In this document: positions 52,723 to 62,376 of the stretch, in pieces | Layout of the letters: each line of letters starts with the position of its first letter | Numbering within the stretch: position 1 is the stretch's first letter | DNA from: Allorhizobium undicola ORS 992 = ATCC 700741 | GTDB lineage: Bacteria; Pseudomonadota; Alphaproteobacteria; Rhizobiales; Rhizobiaceae | Length of the DNA stretch: 64,000 bases | Direction of reading: 5' to 3' | Assembly (NCBI RefSeq): GCF_000621665.1 | Contig: NZ_JHXQ01000006.1 | Location: 62,001 to 126,000 of the forward strand | Notes under the pieces: generated by a model | What the model saw: the letters and a program-made list of their open reading frames with translations, nothing else | The model's database searches: none | Told to the model about the DNA's origin: nothing | Position numbers and translations under genes: made by a program

Positions 52723-53349
52723 GCCGCCTTTCCAATACCCAACACGTCATACGCCCCCTTTAGAGCCGGAAATTCCTCAATAAATAGAATGGAAATTCCA
52801 CAGCGTCTTTTCCCCATATTGCTGATTTTGCGGGAAATCCGCCGCTTTTTGCGGCTAAATCAGAGCAACCCATTGACGGCCACAGCGGAAAATGGAATAA
52901 ATTGTCTGCGAAAAGGGTGGCGCGGTTCTTTTGTTCTGGAAGCAGTGCCGCCCGTCAGGTTTGCCGGATTGAGGAGCAATCTTGCAAGCGGGAAGGTGAC
53001 GTGGGGAGCGTCGGGAGCGGAGGATGCAGATTGTGCATATTTCGTTGTCTGGTTTATTTTGCTCACATGCCAGACAGGCGGCGTGCGGGCGGTCTGCCCA
53101 TTTAAACCTGTTCTGCTTGTAAATCCTGCAACGGTTTTTTCTATTCGGTTCTGCCGGGAGGCGGGACCGCGCAGGTGTCTAGTTTTGACAAAGGCGCTCG
53201 CCTAACGCCAGGGGGCACGGACCCTCTGAACAACAGCCGTAAGGCGTGATTTGGGGCAGATACGGTCCGCCCTTGTCCGCAGGCCGGCAAAGTGGAATGC
53301 TTGCAATCCACCTCCGCAACAAGGAGGAGAGAGCATAAGGGAGGGTAAG
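52723..53349. other. Gene-free region upstream of sugar ABC transporter
   Basis: No reading frame here looks coding. A TTGACA box lies near 53186-53191 with no convincing -10. The imperfect palindrome GTGGAATGCTTGCAATCCAC at 53292-53311, 38 bp before the ATPase start, could be a regulator site. No periplasmic binding protein gene is present. Confidence 0.45.
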
Positions 53350-54888
53350 ATGGTCAGTCCGACAACGATGGCAGCCGTGCGCAAAAGCGGCGCCGTGCCT
53401 AACAGCGAATTTCTTCTGTCCGCGGAGGGAGTGCGAAAGGAATTTCCCGGCGTTGTCGCGCTGGATGACGTGACCTTCAAGCTGAAGCGCGGCTCGGTCC
53501 ACGCGCTGATGGGCGAAAATGGCGCGGGCAAGTCAACACTGATGAAAATTCTTGCCGGTATATACCAGCCGGACAAGGGCCAGGTTCGCCTCAAAGGCGT
53601 TGACATCGAGCTGAAATCGCCGCTCGACGCGCTGGAGAACGGCATCGCCATGATCCATCAGGAACTCAACCTGATGTCCTACATGACCATTGCCGAAAAC
53701 ATCTGGATTCGCCGCGAACCGCTCAATCGTTTCGGCTTCGTCGATCACGCAGAAATGCGTCGTCGCACCGAGGCGCTCTTTACCCGGTTGAATATTTCCC
53801 TCGATCCGGAAATGCCGGTCGGCGAATTGTCTGTCGCGAACCGTCAGATGGTGGAAATCGCCAAGGCCGTCTCCTACGAATCCGACGTTCTGATCATGGA
53901 CGAGCCGACTTCGGCTTTGACCGACCGTGAAGTCGAGCATCTTTTCCGGATTATCCGCGACCTGCGCTCGCAAGGCATCGGCATCGTCTACATTACCCAC
54001 AAGATGAACGAGCTTTTCGAGATCGCCGACGAATTCTCGGTGTTTCGCGACGGCAAATATATCGGCACCCACGCATCGAGCGACGTGACGCGAGACGACA
54101 TCATTCGCATGATGGTTGGGCGCGAAATCACGCAGATGTTCCCCAAGGAGGAAGTTCCGATCGGTGATGTGGTTCTTTCTGTCAAGAACCTGACCCTTGA
54201 CGGGGTGTTCCGGGATGTGTCCTTCGACATTCGCGCCGGCGAAATCCTCGGCCTTGCCGGGCTGGTCGGCTCTGGCCGATCCAATGTTGCCGAAACCTTG
54301 TTCGGGGTCACGCCTGCAACCTCTGGAACCATCGAAATCGACGGCAAGCCTGTGGTGATGGACAATCCAGCGACAGCTATCCGCAACCGCATGGCTTTTT
54401 TGACGGAAGACCGCAAGGACACGGGCTGCCTGCTGATCCTTGATATTCTCGAGAACATGCAAATCGCGGTTCTGCATGACAAGTATGTCAAGGCGGGCTT
54501 TGTCGAGGAAGGACGTCTGGCCGCTGATTGCGAGGAAATGTCTCGCAAGCTTCGCGTCAAGACACCCAACCTCTCCGAGCGCATCGAAAACCTGTCCGGC
54601 GGCAATCAGCAGAAGGTGCTGATCGGACGCTGGATGCTGACCAATCCGCGCATACTGATCCTCGATGAACCTACCCGCGGCATCGATGTCGGCGCAAAAG
54701 CGGAAATTCACCGCCTCGTCTGCGAAATGGCTCGAAATGGCGTGGCCGTGCTGATGATTTCCTCGGAAATGCCCGAGGTTCTCGGCATGAGCGACCGCGT
54801 CATGGTCATGCATGAGGGCCGCGTCACCGGCTTCCTCGACAGGGCAGAGGCAACACAGATCAAGGTCATGGACCTCGCTTCGCGTTGA
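53350..54888 (+). CDS. Sugar ABC transporter ATP-binding protein (RbsA/MglA class)
   Basis: 512 residues from the ATG preceded by GGGAGGGTAAG. Two ATPase halves: [15 protein letters not shown] and [15 protein letters not shown] in the first, a degenerate [14 protein letters not shown] with [16 protein letters not shown] and [13 protein letters not shown] in the second. It pairs with the permease gene 28 bp downstream. It should energise import of a monosaccharide, but the cognate binding protein is not encoded nearby, so the substrate is unknown. Confidence 0.93.
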   Translation: MVSPTTMAAVRKSGAVPNSEFLLSAEGVRKEFPGVVALDDVTFKLKRGSVHALMGENGAGKSTLMKILAGIYQPDKGQVRLKGVDIELKSPLDALENGIAMIHQELNLMSYMTIAENIWIRREPLNRFGFVDHAEMRRRTEALFTRLNISLDPEMPVGELSVANRQMVEIAKAVSYESDVLIMDEPTSALTDREVEHLFRIIRDLRSQGIGIVYITHKMNELFEIADEFSVFRDGKYIGTHASSDVTRDDIIRMMVGREITQMFPKEEVPIGDVVLSVKNLTLDGVFRDVSFDIRAGEILGLAGLVGSGRSNVAETLFGVTPATSGTIEIDGKPVVMDNPATAIRNRMAFLTEDRKDTGCLLILDILENMQIAVLHDKYVKAGFVEEGRLAADCEEMSRKLRVKTPNLSERIENLSGGNQQKVLIGRWMLTNPRILILDEPTRGIDVGAKAEIHRLVCEMARNGVAVLMISSEMPEVLGMSDRVMVMHEGRVTGFLDRAEATQIKVMDLASR

Positions 54889-54916
54889 GCGGCGAAAAAA
54901 TGACAGGGAGGACAAA

Positions 54917-55945
54917 ATGAGCAACGAAACCGCCACTTCCGCAGCGGCTACAGCCGCCGACAAGCCCCAGAAGCGCCGTATGCCGCAAGAGGCCAGCATC
55001 CTGCTGGTTCTCGTTGGCATCGCTCTTCTCTACGAACTGCTGGGCTGGGTCCTTATCGGACAGAGCTTCCTGATGAACCAGCAGCGCCTGACCATCATGA
55101 TCCTGCAAGTTTCCGTCATCGGCATCATCTCGGTCGGCGTGACGCAGGTCATCATCACCGGCGGCATCGATCTGTCGTCTGGCTCGGTCGTGGGCCTCAC
55201 CGCCATGATTGCCGCCAGCTTTGCGCAAAGCTCCACCTGGGGCCGGGCGCTGTATCCGTCGCTGACCGATCTTCCTTTCATCGTGCCGATCATCATCGGT
55301 CTGGCTGTGGGCCTCGCTGTCGGCTACGTTAACGGTCAGTTGATTGCCCGCACGAAGATCCCTCCCTTTATCGCCACGCTCGGCACCTATGTTTCTGCTC
55401 GCGGTCTTGCGAAATGGTATACCAAGGGTCAGCCGATCTCCGGCCTCTCGGATAGCTTCAACTTCATCGGCACGGGCGCCTGGCCGGTCGTCGTCTTCCT
55501 CGTGGTTGCGATTATCTTCCACGTTGCGCTGCGTTACACCCGTTATGGCAAGTTCACCTACGCCATTGGCGCCAACATGCAGGCGGCGCGGGTTTCGGGC
55601 ATCAATATCGAGTCGCATCTCGTGAAGGTTTATGCCATTGCCGGTCTTCTCGCTGGTCTTGCCGGTATCGTAACGGCAGCCCGCGCGCAGACGGCTCAGG
55701 CCGGCATGGGTGTCGGTTACGAACTCGATGCCATCGCCGCAGCCGTCATTGGTGGAACCTCGCTCACCGGTGGTGCGGGGCGTATCACCGGCACCGTCAT
55801 TGGCACCGTCATTCTTGGCGTTATGACCTCAGGCTTTACCTTCCTTCGCGTGGACGCCTACTATCAGGAAATCGTCAAGGGCATGATTATCGTCGCTGCC
55901 GTTGTGGTGGACGTCCATCGTCAGAAGAAGCGCAAGACCCGCTGA
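54917..55945 (+). CDS. Sugar ABC transporter permease (RbsC class)
   Basis: 342 residues from the ATG after GGGAGGACAAA. An N-terminal cytoplasmic stretch is followed by about eight to ten membrane segments; GGIDLSSGSVVGLTAMIAA and GGTSLTGGAGRITGTVIG are the conserved RbsC motifs. It partners the upstream ATPase. A single permease gene implies a homodimeric pore. A strong terminator 25 bp downstream ends the two-gene unit. Confidence 0.93.
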   Translation: MSNETATSAAATAADKPQKRRMPQEASILLVLVGIALLYELLGWVLIGQSFLMNQQRLTIMILQVSVIGIISVGVTQVIITGGIDLSSGSVVGLTAMIAASFAQSSTWGRALYPSLTDLPFIVPIIIGLAVGLAVGYVNGQLIARTKIPPFIATLGTYVSARGLAKWYTKGQPISGLSDSFNFIGTGAWPVVVFLVVAIIFHVALRYTRYGKFTYAIGANMQAARVSGINIESHLVKVYAIAGLLAGLAGIVTAARAQTAQAGMGVGYELDAIAAAVIGGTSLTGGAGRITGTVIGTVILGVMTSGFTFLRVDAYYQEIVKGMIIVAAVVVDVHRQKKRKTR

Positions 55946-55970
55946 CACTGCCCGTCTTGAAATTTTGATT

Positions 55971-56003
55971 GGCCCGCCGCCTACCAGCGGCGGGCTTTTT
56001 TTT
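55971..56003 (+). terminator. Intrinsic terminator of the sugar ABC operon
   Basis: GCCCGCCGC-CTACCA-GCGGCGGGC is a 9-bp GC stem followed by eight T residues. Confidence 0.92.
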
Positions 56004-56109
56004 CTGCATAACTCCTTAAATCGGAATCGATTTAAGGTGAAAATTATGCTGCAGATTTAAAGTGTTACAGCGTCCTTCGTGCGTTTGATAAAACGCACGG
56101 CGCTGTAAT
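56004..56109. repeat. Bru-RS-like palindromic repeat, copy 2
   Basis: About 106 bp starting CTGCATAACTCCTTAAATCG and ending ACGCACGGCGCTGTAATT, directly abutting the transporter terminator. It contains the palindrome CTTAAATCG..CGATTTAAG and the GTGCGTTT..AAACGCAC inverted repeat. Same family as the copy in the repB-repC spacer (opposite orientation) and the shortened copy at 62280. Confidence 0.8.
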
Positions 56110-56459
56110 TGCGTCCCTCGAACCGAACCTTACAAAACTCTTCTTTTTAAACTCTGAACCGCCCGGTCCGAAGGGCTTCGCCCGTGTGCCAGCGCGCTAC
56201 ATGACCCAAAGTTAATTCAGCAGAGGTCTTTGCTTGGATAGGCTTCGTCTGTAATAAATTCGCAGAAGAACCTACGGCCTCCCCTCATATCATTTTAACT
56301 TTATTAGTATTGCTCCTTTCATGAAACTCTCCCTTTCTTTGGCGAGGCCCTCGTGTTGACGGGACGTCGTCGCGTCCGGAATAGACCAGCCGAAACGCCA
56401 GCAGCTGGGATCATCGCTGCCCCGAGGTTGGTCACACGCCACCGTTGGGGCAAGTCCTG
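56110..56459. other. Intergenic region upstream of TetR gene
   Basis: About 350 bp without a supported gene. It has an AT-rich stretch (CATATCATTTTAACTTTATT near 56288) and a small GGGCTTCGCCC hairpin near 56173. Promoter of the TetR gene is expected here. Confidence 0.4.
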
Positions 56460-57098
56460 ATGACAAAATCCCCCCAAGGCCAGGGTGTCGCATCCACGCC
56501 CGCATCGAGCGGCCGTTTACGAAAATCAGCCAAAGAACGGCGTGATAGCATCATGGATGCGGCCAAAAAGCGCTTCCTGTCAGAGGGCTTTCAGTCCACC
56601 TCGCTGACCGATATAGCGCGGGATGTGCATCTTTCCCTTGCCGGGCTTCTCCATTATTTTCCCACCAAGGTCGATCTTTTGCTTGCTGTCCTCGACGAGC
56701 GCGACAAAGAATACGAGCCCTTTTTGAAGGAAGGGACGTTGAATTGGGTTGAATTCATCGCGCTGCTCAAGACCGTCAATCGACGCAACATGGAGACGCC
56801 CGAAATCATCAGGGCTTTCTCGCTATTGAATGCCGAGAGCCTGCTTGATCACCATCCCGCGCGCCGCTGGTTCTACAATCGTACCCTGCAATTGCGCGAT
56901 CATATGGCCTATGCGCTGAACCGGGGCGTGGAAGCCGGGGAGTTGCGTCCCGACATCGATCCACAGGCATTGGCCACAGAGATCATTTCCATTATGGACG
57001 GTTTGCAAATGGTGTGGCTGCGCCTTCCCCAAAGTACTGATATGGGGGTCATTTTCGAGGCCTATCTCGACCGGTTGATGAAGTCATCGCAGGCTTAA
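56460..57098 (+). CDS. TetR-family transcriptional regulator
   Basis: 212 residues from the ATG at 56460 with GGGG upstream. The N-terminal helix-turn-helix is clear (KERRDSIMDAAKKRFLSEGF, TSLTDIARDVHLSLAGLLHYF, residues about 25-70). The C-terminal ligand domain carries LDHHPARRWFYNRT and a last helix, MDGLQMVWLRLP, typical of BetI-like TetR proteins. Its target may be the sugar transporter before it or the thioesterase after it; neither is proven. Confidence 0.92.
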   Translation: MTKSPQGQGVASTPASSGRLRKSAKERRDSIMDAAKKRFLSEGFQSTSLTDIARDVHLSLAGLLHYFPTKVDLLLAVLDERDKEYEPFLKEGTLNWVEFIALLKTVNRRNMETPEIIRAFSLLNAESLLDHHPARRWFYNRTLQLRDHMAYALNRGVEAGELRPDIDPQALATEIISIMDGLQMVWLRLPQSTDMGVIFEAYLDRLMKSSQA

Positions 57099-57185
57099 AG
57101 CAGTTTTGGAAAACGTGACGACACTTTTGCTGGAAATGCTCTATATGGCAATTGCCCCAAATACTGACCTGAGAGATTGACAAAT

Positions 57186-57575
57186 ATGAGTGCACGTGAA
57201 GACGGACCGCAAGGCGAACTGACGCTGCGAACCCTTGCGATGCCGGCAGATACCAATCCGGCCGGCGACATTTTTGGTGGATGGGTTCTCGCGCAAATGG
57301 ATGCGGCCGCCGGTATTCGCTCGGCGGAATGCGCCCGCGGACGCACTGTGACTGCCGCCCTGCGTGAGGTCAGCTTCAAAAGCCCCGTCAAAGTCGGCGA
57401 TACGGTTTGCATTTACACGAGTGTTACGAATATAGGCCGCTCGTCGATGAACCTCTATGTGGAGTGCTGGGTGCGTCGCCAATATTCCGAAGAGCGCCAA
57501 AAAGTAACGGACGCCCATTTCATCATGGTCGCGCTTGACGGACAGGGGAAGCCACGCGCCGTCAAATCCGCCTGA
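57186..57575 (+). CDS. Hotdog-fold acyl-CoA thioesterase (YciA-like)
   Basis: 129 residues. The hotdog motif DTNPAGDIFGGWVLAQMDAAAG contains the catalytic Asp region of YciA/acyl-CoA hydrolases; SFKSPVKVGDTV follows. The ATG at 57186 is preferred over a TTG nine bases earlier. It is 87 bp downstream of the TetR gene on the same strand. Confidence 0.9.
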   Translation: MSAREDGPQGELTLRTLAMPADTNPAGDIFGGWVLAQMDAAAGIRSAECARGRTVTAALREVSFKSPVKVGDTVCIYTSVTNIGRSSMNLYVECWVRRQYSEERQKVTDAHFIMVALDGQGKPRAVKSA

Positions 57576-57677
57576 CGCGAGGCCAAACGCTGGAGCGCTC
57601 AAACCACCGGCAAGCACAAAACGCCGTGCGAGCTTAATCGGCACGCCAGAGGCATTCGGCCTGAAGTTCGTCCAGGA

Positions 57678-58148
57678 TCAGGCCACCATGCCCCATTCGG
57701 CAGCATCGTCATCACCGAACATGCGTTCCAGATTCAGGAAGCAAATCATGCTTTGCCCCTGAGCGATAATACCATCTGAGAAGGCTGCACTGGGACCGGT
57801 CGCCTGCGGAAGCGGCTGCAATCGATCAGCAGGCACGGTCAGAATATCGGAAACGCCATCCACCAGAAGACCGATGGTCATGCCGTTGACATCCGTGACG
57901 ACGATTGCGCTGCGCTCGCTTGCCTCGGTATTGGCCATGCCGAGCTTCACCGCGAGATCGACGATGGGAATCACGGTTCCACGCAGGTTCATGACGCCGA
58001 TGACTTCATAGGGCGCGTGGGGAATTGGCGTAACGGGTGCCCAGCCGCGAATTTCACGGATTGAGGTCGTCTTCACACAGAATTCCTGATTGTGAAGCCG
58101 GAAGGCAATGATTTCCAATGCATCTGCCTGACCAACAAAAGACGTCAT
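57678..58148 (-). CDS. CheW-like chemotaxis coupling protein, orphan
   Basis: 156 residues made of a single CheW domain: EIIAFRLHNQEFCVKTTSIREI, VIGVMNLRGTVIPIVDLAVKLG and GLLVDGVSDILTVPADRL. CheW links methyl-accepting receptors to CheA. No receptor, CheA or other chemotaxis gene is nearby, and the region 57576-57677 before its 3' end is short and empty. It may serve a distant chemosensory array or be a remnant. Confidence 0.92.
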   Translation of the reverse strand: MTSFVGQADALEIIAFRLHNQEFCVKTTSIREIRGWAPVTPIPHAPYEVIGVMNLRGTVIPIVDLAVKLGMANTEASERSAIVVTDVNGMTIGLLVDGVSDILTVPADRLQPLPQATGPSAAFSDGIIAQGQSMICFLNLERMFGDDDAAEWGMVA

Positions 58149-58355
58149 CTGCTACCTCCGGCATACGGACCGAAAAAGGGTTGGCTCTAAGTTCAAAGGC
58201 AATAATAGCTGCGCAACCCTGCGGCACGCTGGATTCCCTTCGCACTACTCAGTTTAAGCAGCAGACACTTAAAAATCAGTAATGGAAATTGCTCAATGCG
58301 GACCATAGTCGCAATCTCTATTATCTTGCAGCAAGTCCAGCGATACGGGCAGACT

Positions 58356-59588
58356 TCAGGGATCATGCCCGGCTCGATGGCGGCCGCCAAAGCGCAAGTG
58401 CTGCGGCTTCTCGAGATAAATGAGTGCCGCTATTCCGCATAACCCGGCAAAGGCTGCGAGCAATGCTGTCCCTGAATAGGTGCTTAGAGATGTACCGGCC
58501 GCAAACAATAAGGAACCGAAACCGGCGCTGGCGAAAATATTGATTGCAATAAGCGAACTCCCCAGCCCGGGCCGATCGGCCAGCAAATTCTGAAGATAGC
58601 TGATGGGAATGGAAATAATCGCCCCGGCCCCCAAGCCAGCAACCGGTGTCAGGGCATAGACATGCCATGGCGCACGCGCATAGCCAAGCAGGCAGAGATA
58701 GACACAATAGACAAGGCCGCCAAGCACCAGCACATGCACGCTGGAACTGTGCCGCTCCAAGGTACCCCATAGCAGGATGAATGGAATTTCCAAGAAGGCG
58801 ATCAACCCTACGATAATACCGACATCGCTTGGCCCGGCACCGGCAGGCCCTGTAATTACCAGTGGCAGAACGATACCGCTGATATGCATCATTGCGGAAA
58901 TCAATGCGATAGCAACCACCCGCTTCAGTAACCACGGTCTGGAAACCTGCCTGAGTGAAGCAATGAAGGAAAGGCGCGACGGCCTGTTGCGCACGGTATC
59001 GGCCTTCGGCAAGGCGAATAAGAACAGCACGCAGCAGATAGCTGCACCAAGGCAGGCAATGAGGAAAGCAGGCAGCATAGAGGTCCGCCCTGCAAGAGCA
59101 AATCCCACCAGACCCGGCACCAACACCCATGATGCCGAAATCACGGCGCGCACAGTGGAATTGACGCCGATCAGCTCGCGAACCGTGAGCTCATCACAGG
59201 CTGCCCGGATATTTGCGAAGATGAGAGAATTGAGCGCACCGTAAACCGGAACCATGAAAATTACGGCACTGACGAAAATTTCTGCCTGCGGAAACAAAAA
59301 TACCATCCCGTAACCCGCAACACCAAACAAGCTAATAACAATCATCGCGCCGCGAAATTGACCGCACCGGTCTGCAAGAATACCCATAACAATACTGGTG
59401 GCCACATTTACACAGGAGGCCATAAAAATCAAAAATGAGTAGCGCGTATTGCTTAAGCCAAGCTCGTGAATACCGATGATCGACAAATAAGGAACTGTTG
59501 TTGCACTACACAGGCCGAAGAAGAAAATGGCAATTGCGCTTACTCTCAGCGCTGGCAATCGAAGAATGAGAGAGAGGCTGGGCGACAT
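58356..59588 (-). CDS. MFS transporter, sugar-efflux (SetA)-like
   Basis: About 410 residues with 12 predicted membrane helices. The segment ILADRCGQFRG between helices 2 and 3 is the MFS loop motif. The opening LPALRVSAIAIFFFGLCSA and the overall layout recall the SetA/SetB sugar efflux family. The start chosen is the ATG at 59588; a TTG at 59687 with AAGGAG upstream would add 33 residues. It is divergent from nagA-nagK, which suggests an amino-sugar link. Confidence 0.8.
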   Translation of the reverse strand: MSPSLSLILRLPALRVSAIAIFFFGLCSATTVPYLSIIGIHELGLSNTRYSFLIFMASCVNVATSIVMGILADRCGQFRGAMIVISLFGVAGYGMVFLFPQAEIFVSAVIFMVPVYGALNSLIFANIRAACDELTVRELIGVNSTVRAVISASWVLVPGLVGFALAGRTSMLPAFLIACLGAAICCVLFLFALPKADTVRNRPSRLSFIASLRQVSRPWLLKRVVAIALISAMMHISGIVLPLVITGPAGAGPSDVGIIVGLIAFLEIPFILLWGTLERHSSSVHVLVLGGLVYCVYLCLLGYARAPWHVYALTPVAGLGAGAIISIPISYLQNLLADRPGLGSSLIAINIFASAGFGSLLFAAGTSLSTYSGTALLAAFAGLCGIAALIYLEKPQHLRFGGRHRAGHDP

Positions 59589-59916
59589 GACGGGAATCGG
59601 GGCTTCGAAGCGATGGAGGATCAGGGCATACGTTACGAATACGACATTTCCGCGCCTGCCCGTTTCGGTCAGCCCGTAAAAGTTCAATACTTCGAACTCC
59701 TTCTTCTACGCCTTTCAGGAGAGAAAGCTACGCTATCCTTTTCTTTCGACATGGAGCGCTTGCCTCTCCTCGGTTTACTCTGGATTATGCCCTCAAGACT
59801 CCATGTCCTTGACTGTATAACAGCTCGCGTCTGCATTATCCGCCTTGCCGATTGCGCACGCGCGCTACTCCCGTCACAATGGCGGCACCCACCCGGCAAA
59901 CCGATAGTGGATCATA
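59589..59916. other. Divergent promoter region between MFS gene and nagA
   Basis: About 330 bp. It includes the possible TTG start extension of the MFS gene up to 59687 and then AT-richer sequence (TTTTCTTTCGACATGG) before nagA. An AGTTC..GAACT inverted repeat lies at 59681-59698. No regulator gene accompanies it. Confidence 0.35.
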
Positions 59917-61137
59917 ATGAATATAGATGATTTCCCCCCTGAAGCCGGAAGCGGCCTGCTGCGGCGTTTTGCCATAAGAGCGGCGCTGATTTTCGACGGT
60001 GATAACTTCCTACAAGGCCACGCCCTAGTCCTTCGCGAGGGCTTGGTGGAGGGGCTTGCCCCCTGGAGCAACATACCCGAGGACCTACCGGTTTTCGATG
60101 CTCCAGATGCACTTCTGACGCCAGGTTTCGTCGATCTACAGGTCAATGGCGGCGGCGGCGCGCTGTTCAACAACCAGCCGACACTGAAAGGCATCCGTCG
60201 CATTTGCGAAACGCACGCGCGCTACGGCACCACCGCGCTTTTGCCGACGGTGATTACCGATCGGCCGGACATCATGAAAGCCTGCATGGCAGCAGGCTCG
60301 GCGGCCCTGGCGGCAGGCATTCCCGGCTTTCTGGGCCTGCATCTGGAAGGTCCACATCTTTCCCTTGTCCGCAAGGGTACACATCATCCCGCCCTCATTC
60401 GGGAGATGTGCCCGGAAGATCTCGATTTCTATATTGGCAGCTCCGGTAATTTCGGAAAGGCGCTCATTACCATCGCGCCTGAAAATGTGTCGGAAAGCCA
60501 GGTTACGGCGCTCGTCAATGCGAGATTTGTCGTCAGCCTTGGTCACACTGACACATCGTTCGAAATCGCCCGCCGATATGTCGGCGCCGGCGCCAGTATG
60601 GTCACGCATCTCTTCAACGCCATGAGCCAGATGGGCAATCGCGAGCCAGGCCTTGTGGGTGCCGCACTGGCCCTAGGGGAAGTTTCCTGCGGATTGATTG
60701 CCGATGGTTTTCATGTGGACCCCACCAGCATGTCCATCGCCCTGCGCGCGAAACAAGGCCCCGGACGGGTTTTTCTGGTAACGGATGCAATGAGTACGAT
60801 TGGCACGCAGAATAGGCGCTTCGAGCTGAATGGCCGGACGGTTTATCGCCGCGAAGGACGACTAACGCTTGCGGACGGAACGCTTGCAGGCGCGGATATC
60901 GACATGCTCTCCTGCTTGCGCTTTGTTCATCGAAAGCTTGACGTGCCGCTTGGCGAAGCGCTCAACATGGCAAGCCTTTATCCGGCTGAGGCCCTAGGCG
61001 TCACTGACAGGGGCAAGCTCGCGCCCGGCAGGCAGGGCGACTTTCTGGTTTTGTCGCCCGACCTTGAGCTGCACTCCACATGGATTGGTGGACGCTGCAT
61101 CTACAAGCAAAAGATGCAGAGAGGATATGCGTCGTGA
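59917..61137 (+). CDS. nagA: N-acetylglucosamine-6-phosphate deacetylase
   Basis: 406 residues of the amidohydrolase superfamily. Family motifs are TPGFVDLQVNGGGG, LGLHLEGPHLS (metal-binding Glu), VVSLGHTDTSFEIAR and VTHLFNAMSQMGNREPG, IADGFHVD, and VTDAMSTIG with the catalytic Asp. The ribosome site is weak. It deacetylates GlcNAc-6-phosphate to glucosamine-6-phosphate. The stop overlaps the start of the ROK kinase gene, so the two are coupled. Confidence 0.95.
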   Translation: MNIDDFPPEAGSGLLRRFAIRAALIFDGDNFLQGHALVLREGLVEGLAPWSNIPEDLPVFDAPDALLTPGFVDLQVNGGGGALFNNQPTLKGIRRICETHARYGTTALLPTVITDRPDIMKACMAAGSAALAAGIPGFLGLHLEGPHLSLVRKGTHHPALIREMCPEDLDFYIGSSGNFGKALITIAPENVSESQVTALVNARFVVSLGHTDTSFEIARRYVGAGASMVTHLFNAMSQMGNREPGLVGAALALGEVSCGLIADGFHVDPTSMSIALRAKQGPGRVFLVTDAMSTIGTQNRRFELNGRTVYRREGRLTLADGTLAGADIDMLSCLRFVHRKLDVPLGEALNMASLYPAEALGVTDRGKLAPGRQGDFLVLSPDLELHSTWIGGRCIYKQKMQRGYAS

Positions 61138-62045
61138 TCGTCTGTTTCGATATTGGCGGCACGGCCATCAAGGGTGGCCATGCCTACGCTTCCCAGGATA
61201 TCCGCGCCCTGCCCCGTCTACCGACACCCGCCAATGATTTCGAGGCCTTCACGGCCTGCCTGCGGCAGGTGATTGGTGCGGCGGAGGCAAAGCCCCGGCA
61301 GATCGCATTATCGATCTGCGGCATCATTGATGCGCAGACAGGCAAGGCTGTTATTGCCAATATTCCCTGCCTCCACGGCAGAGCCCTTCAGGAAGATTTG
61401 GAAGCGGCCCTCGGCCTTCCGGTATTGATTGCCAATGATGCTGACTGTTTCGTTCTTGCCGAGGCAGAGCTTGGTGCAGGTCGTGGCCATTCCGTCGTGT
61501 TCGGCATCATTCTCGGAACGGGCGTAGGCGGCGGGCTGGTTGTCAACGGTGCGCTGATCAATGAGCATGGCGGATTTGCGGGGGAATGGGGCCATGCACC
61601 CGTTGCAGCGACATCTGCGGGCACTCCACCGGCAAGCCTGCCGCGTTTTCAATGCGGTTGCGGCCAGCACGGCTGCATTGATGCCACATGCAGCGCCCGC
61701 GGCATGGAACGCCTGCACCAGCATCTGCATGGCGAAATGCTTTCCAGCGAAAATATCGTTCAGGGCTGGATAGCCGGTGACGAGGCCTGCAAGCGTAGCA
61801 TAGACGTATACGTTGATGTGCTTTCCGCCCCGCTGGCGCTTTGCGTCAACCTCACTGGAGCCACCATCATTCCGGTTGGCGGAGGGCTTTCTAATGCAGT
61901 GCCACTGCTGGAAGAAATCGACAAAGCGGTACAGGCTCGTATCCTGAGGCCTTTCGGGCGTCCGCTCATCGTGCAGGCACAATGCCGCATGGAACCCGGT
62001 CTGATAGGCGCCGCCCTTGCAGGCCTGCGGGCAAGTCGGGCCTAA
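61134..62045 (+). CDS. nagK: ROK-family kinase, probable N-acetylglucosamine kinase
   Basis: 303 residues from a GTG overlapping the nagA stop (GTGA). ROK features are CFDIGGTAIKGG (ATP phosphate loop), ANDADCFVLAEAELGAGRG with the catalytic Asp, ILGTGVGGGLVVNG, and the zinc motif CGCGQHGCIDATCS. A preceding in-frame ATG would overlap nagA by 58 bases and is rejected. Its coupling to nagA indicates GlcNAc phosphorylation followed by deacetylation; N-acetylmannosamine is the alternative substrate. Confidence 0.88.
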   Translation: MIVCFDIGGTAIKGGHAYASQDIRALPRLPTPANDFEAFTACLRQVIGAAEAKPRQIALSICGIIDAQTGKAVIANIPCLHGRALQEDLEAALGLPVLIANDADCFVLAEAELGAGRGHSVVFGIILGTGVGGGLVVNGALINEHGGFAGEWGHAPVAATSAGTPPASLPRFQCGCGQHGCIDATCSARGMERLHQHLHGEMLSSENIVQGWIAGDEACKRSIDVYVDVLSAPLALCVNLTGATIIPVGGGLSNAVPLLEEIDKAVQARILRPFGRPLIVQAQCRMEPGLIGAALAGLRASRA

Positions 62046-62169
62046 ACCCAAGGGTCATTGAAAATGACACTTCGTATTCCCTTTTCGAATATCTCAAGTC
62101 TCAGACGCAGTTGAGATATTGGAAATACCTTCAAGGCGAGGATGCGTTAGCATCTTCGAGCCTTGGTAT

Positions 62170-62273
62170 TAGAGCATAATCCGACCGGAGTGAAACGAGG
62201 ATCGACAAGATTATGCTTCAAAAATAAAACGTTAGAGCACCGAGCTGATTCAATCAAATCGAAAAGCGCTCTA
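62170..62273. repeat. Short interspersed repeat with terminal inverted repeats
   Basis: About 104 bp beginning TAGAGCATAATCC and ending GCGCTCTA, with matching ends TAGAGC/GCTCTA. It resembles a dispersed about 100-bp repeat of Rhizobiales genomes (recognised from memory). It lies 125 bp after nagK. Confidence 0.55.
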
Positions 62274-62279
62274 CTGCCT

Positions 62280-62354
62280 AATCCCTTAAATCGGAGTCGA
62301 TTTAAGGGATTACAGCGTCATTTTTGCGTTTAATAAAACGCACGGCGCTGTAAT
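62280..62354. repeat. Shortened Bru-RS-like repeat, copy 3
   Basis: AATCCCTTAAATC..GATTTAAGGGATT palindrome joined directly to TTACAGCGTCATTTTTGCG and ending ACGCACGGCGCTGTAAT. Compared with copy 2 it lacks the central GAAAATTATGCTGCAGATTT block. Confidence 0.7.
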
Positions 62355-62376
62355 GCCTCAATGAGAGCGGCGTGAA

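Noticed and set aside
52648-53205. 185-codon plus-strand frame between the DUF1003 and ABC genes
   Set aside because: Spans the strong terminator at 52691-52722, has no motif and no ribosome site.
53533-55020. 495-codon minus-strand frame opposite the sugar ABC ATPase
   Set aside because: Antisense shadow of a confident ATPase gene.
56290-56505. 71-codon minus-strand frame before the TetR gene
   Set aside because: Overlaps the TetR start, has no motif, and sits where a promoter is expected.
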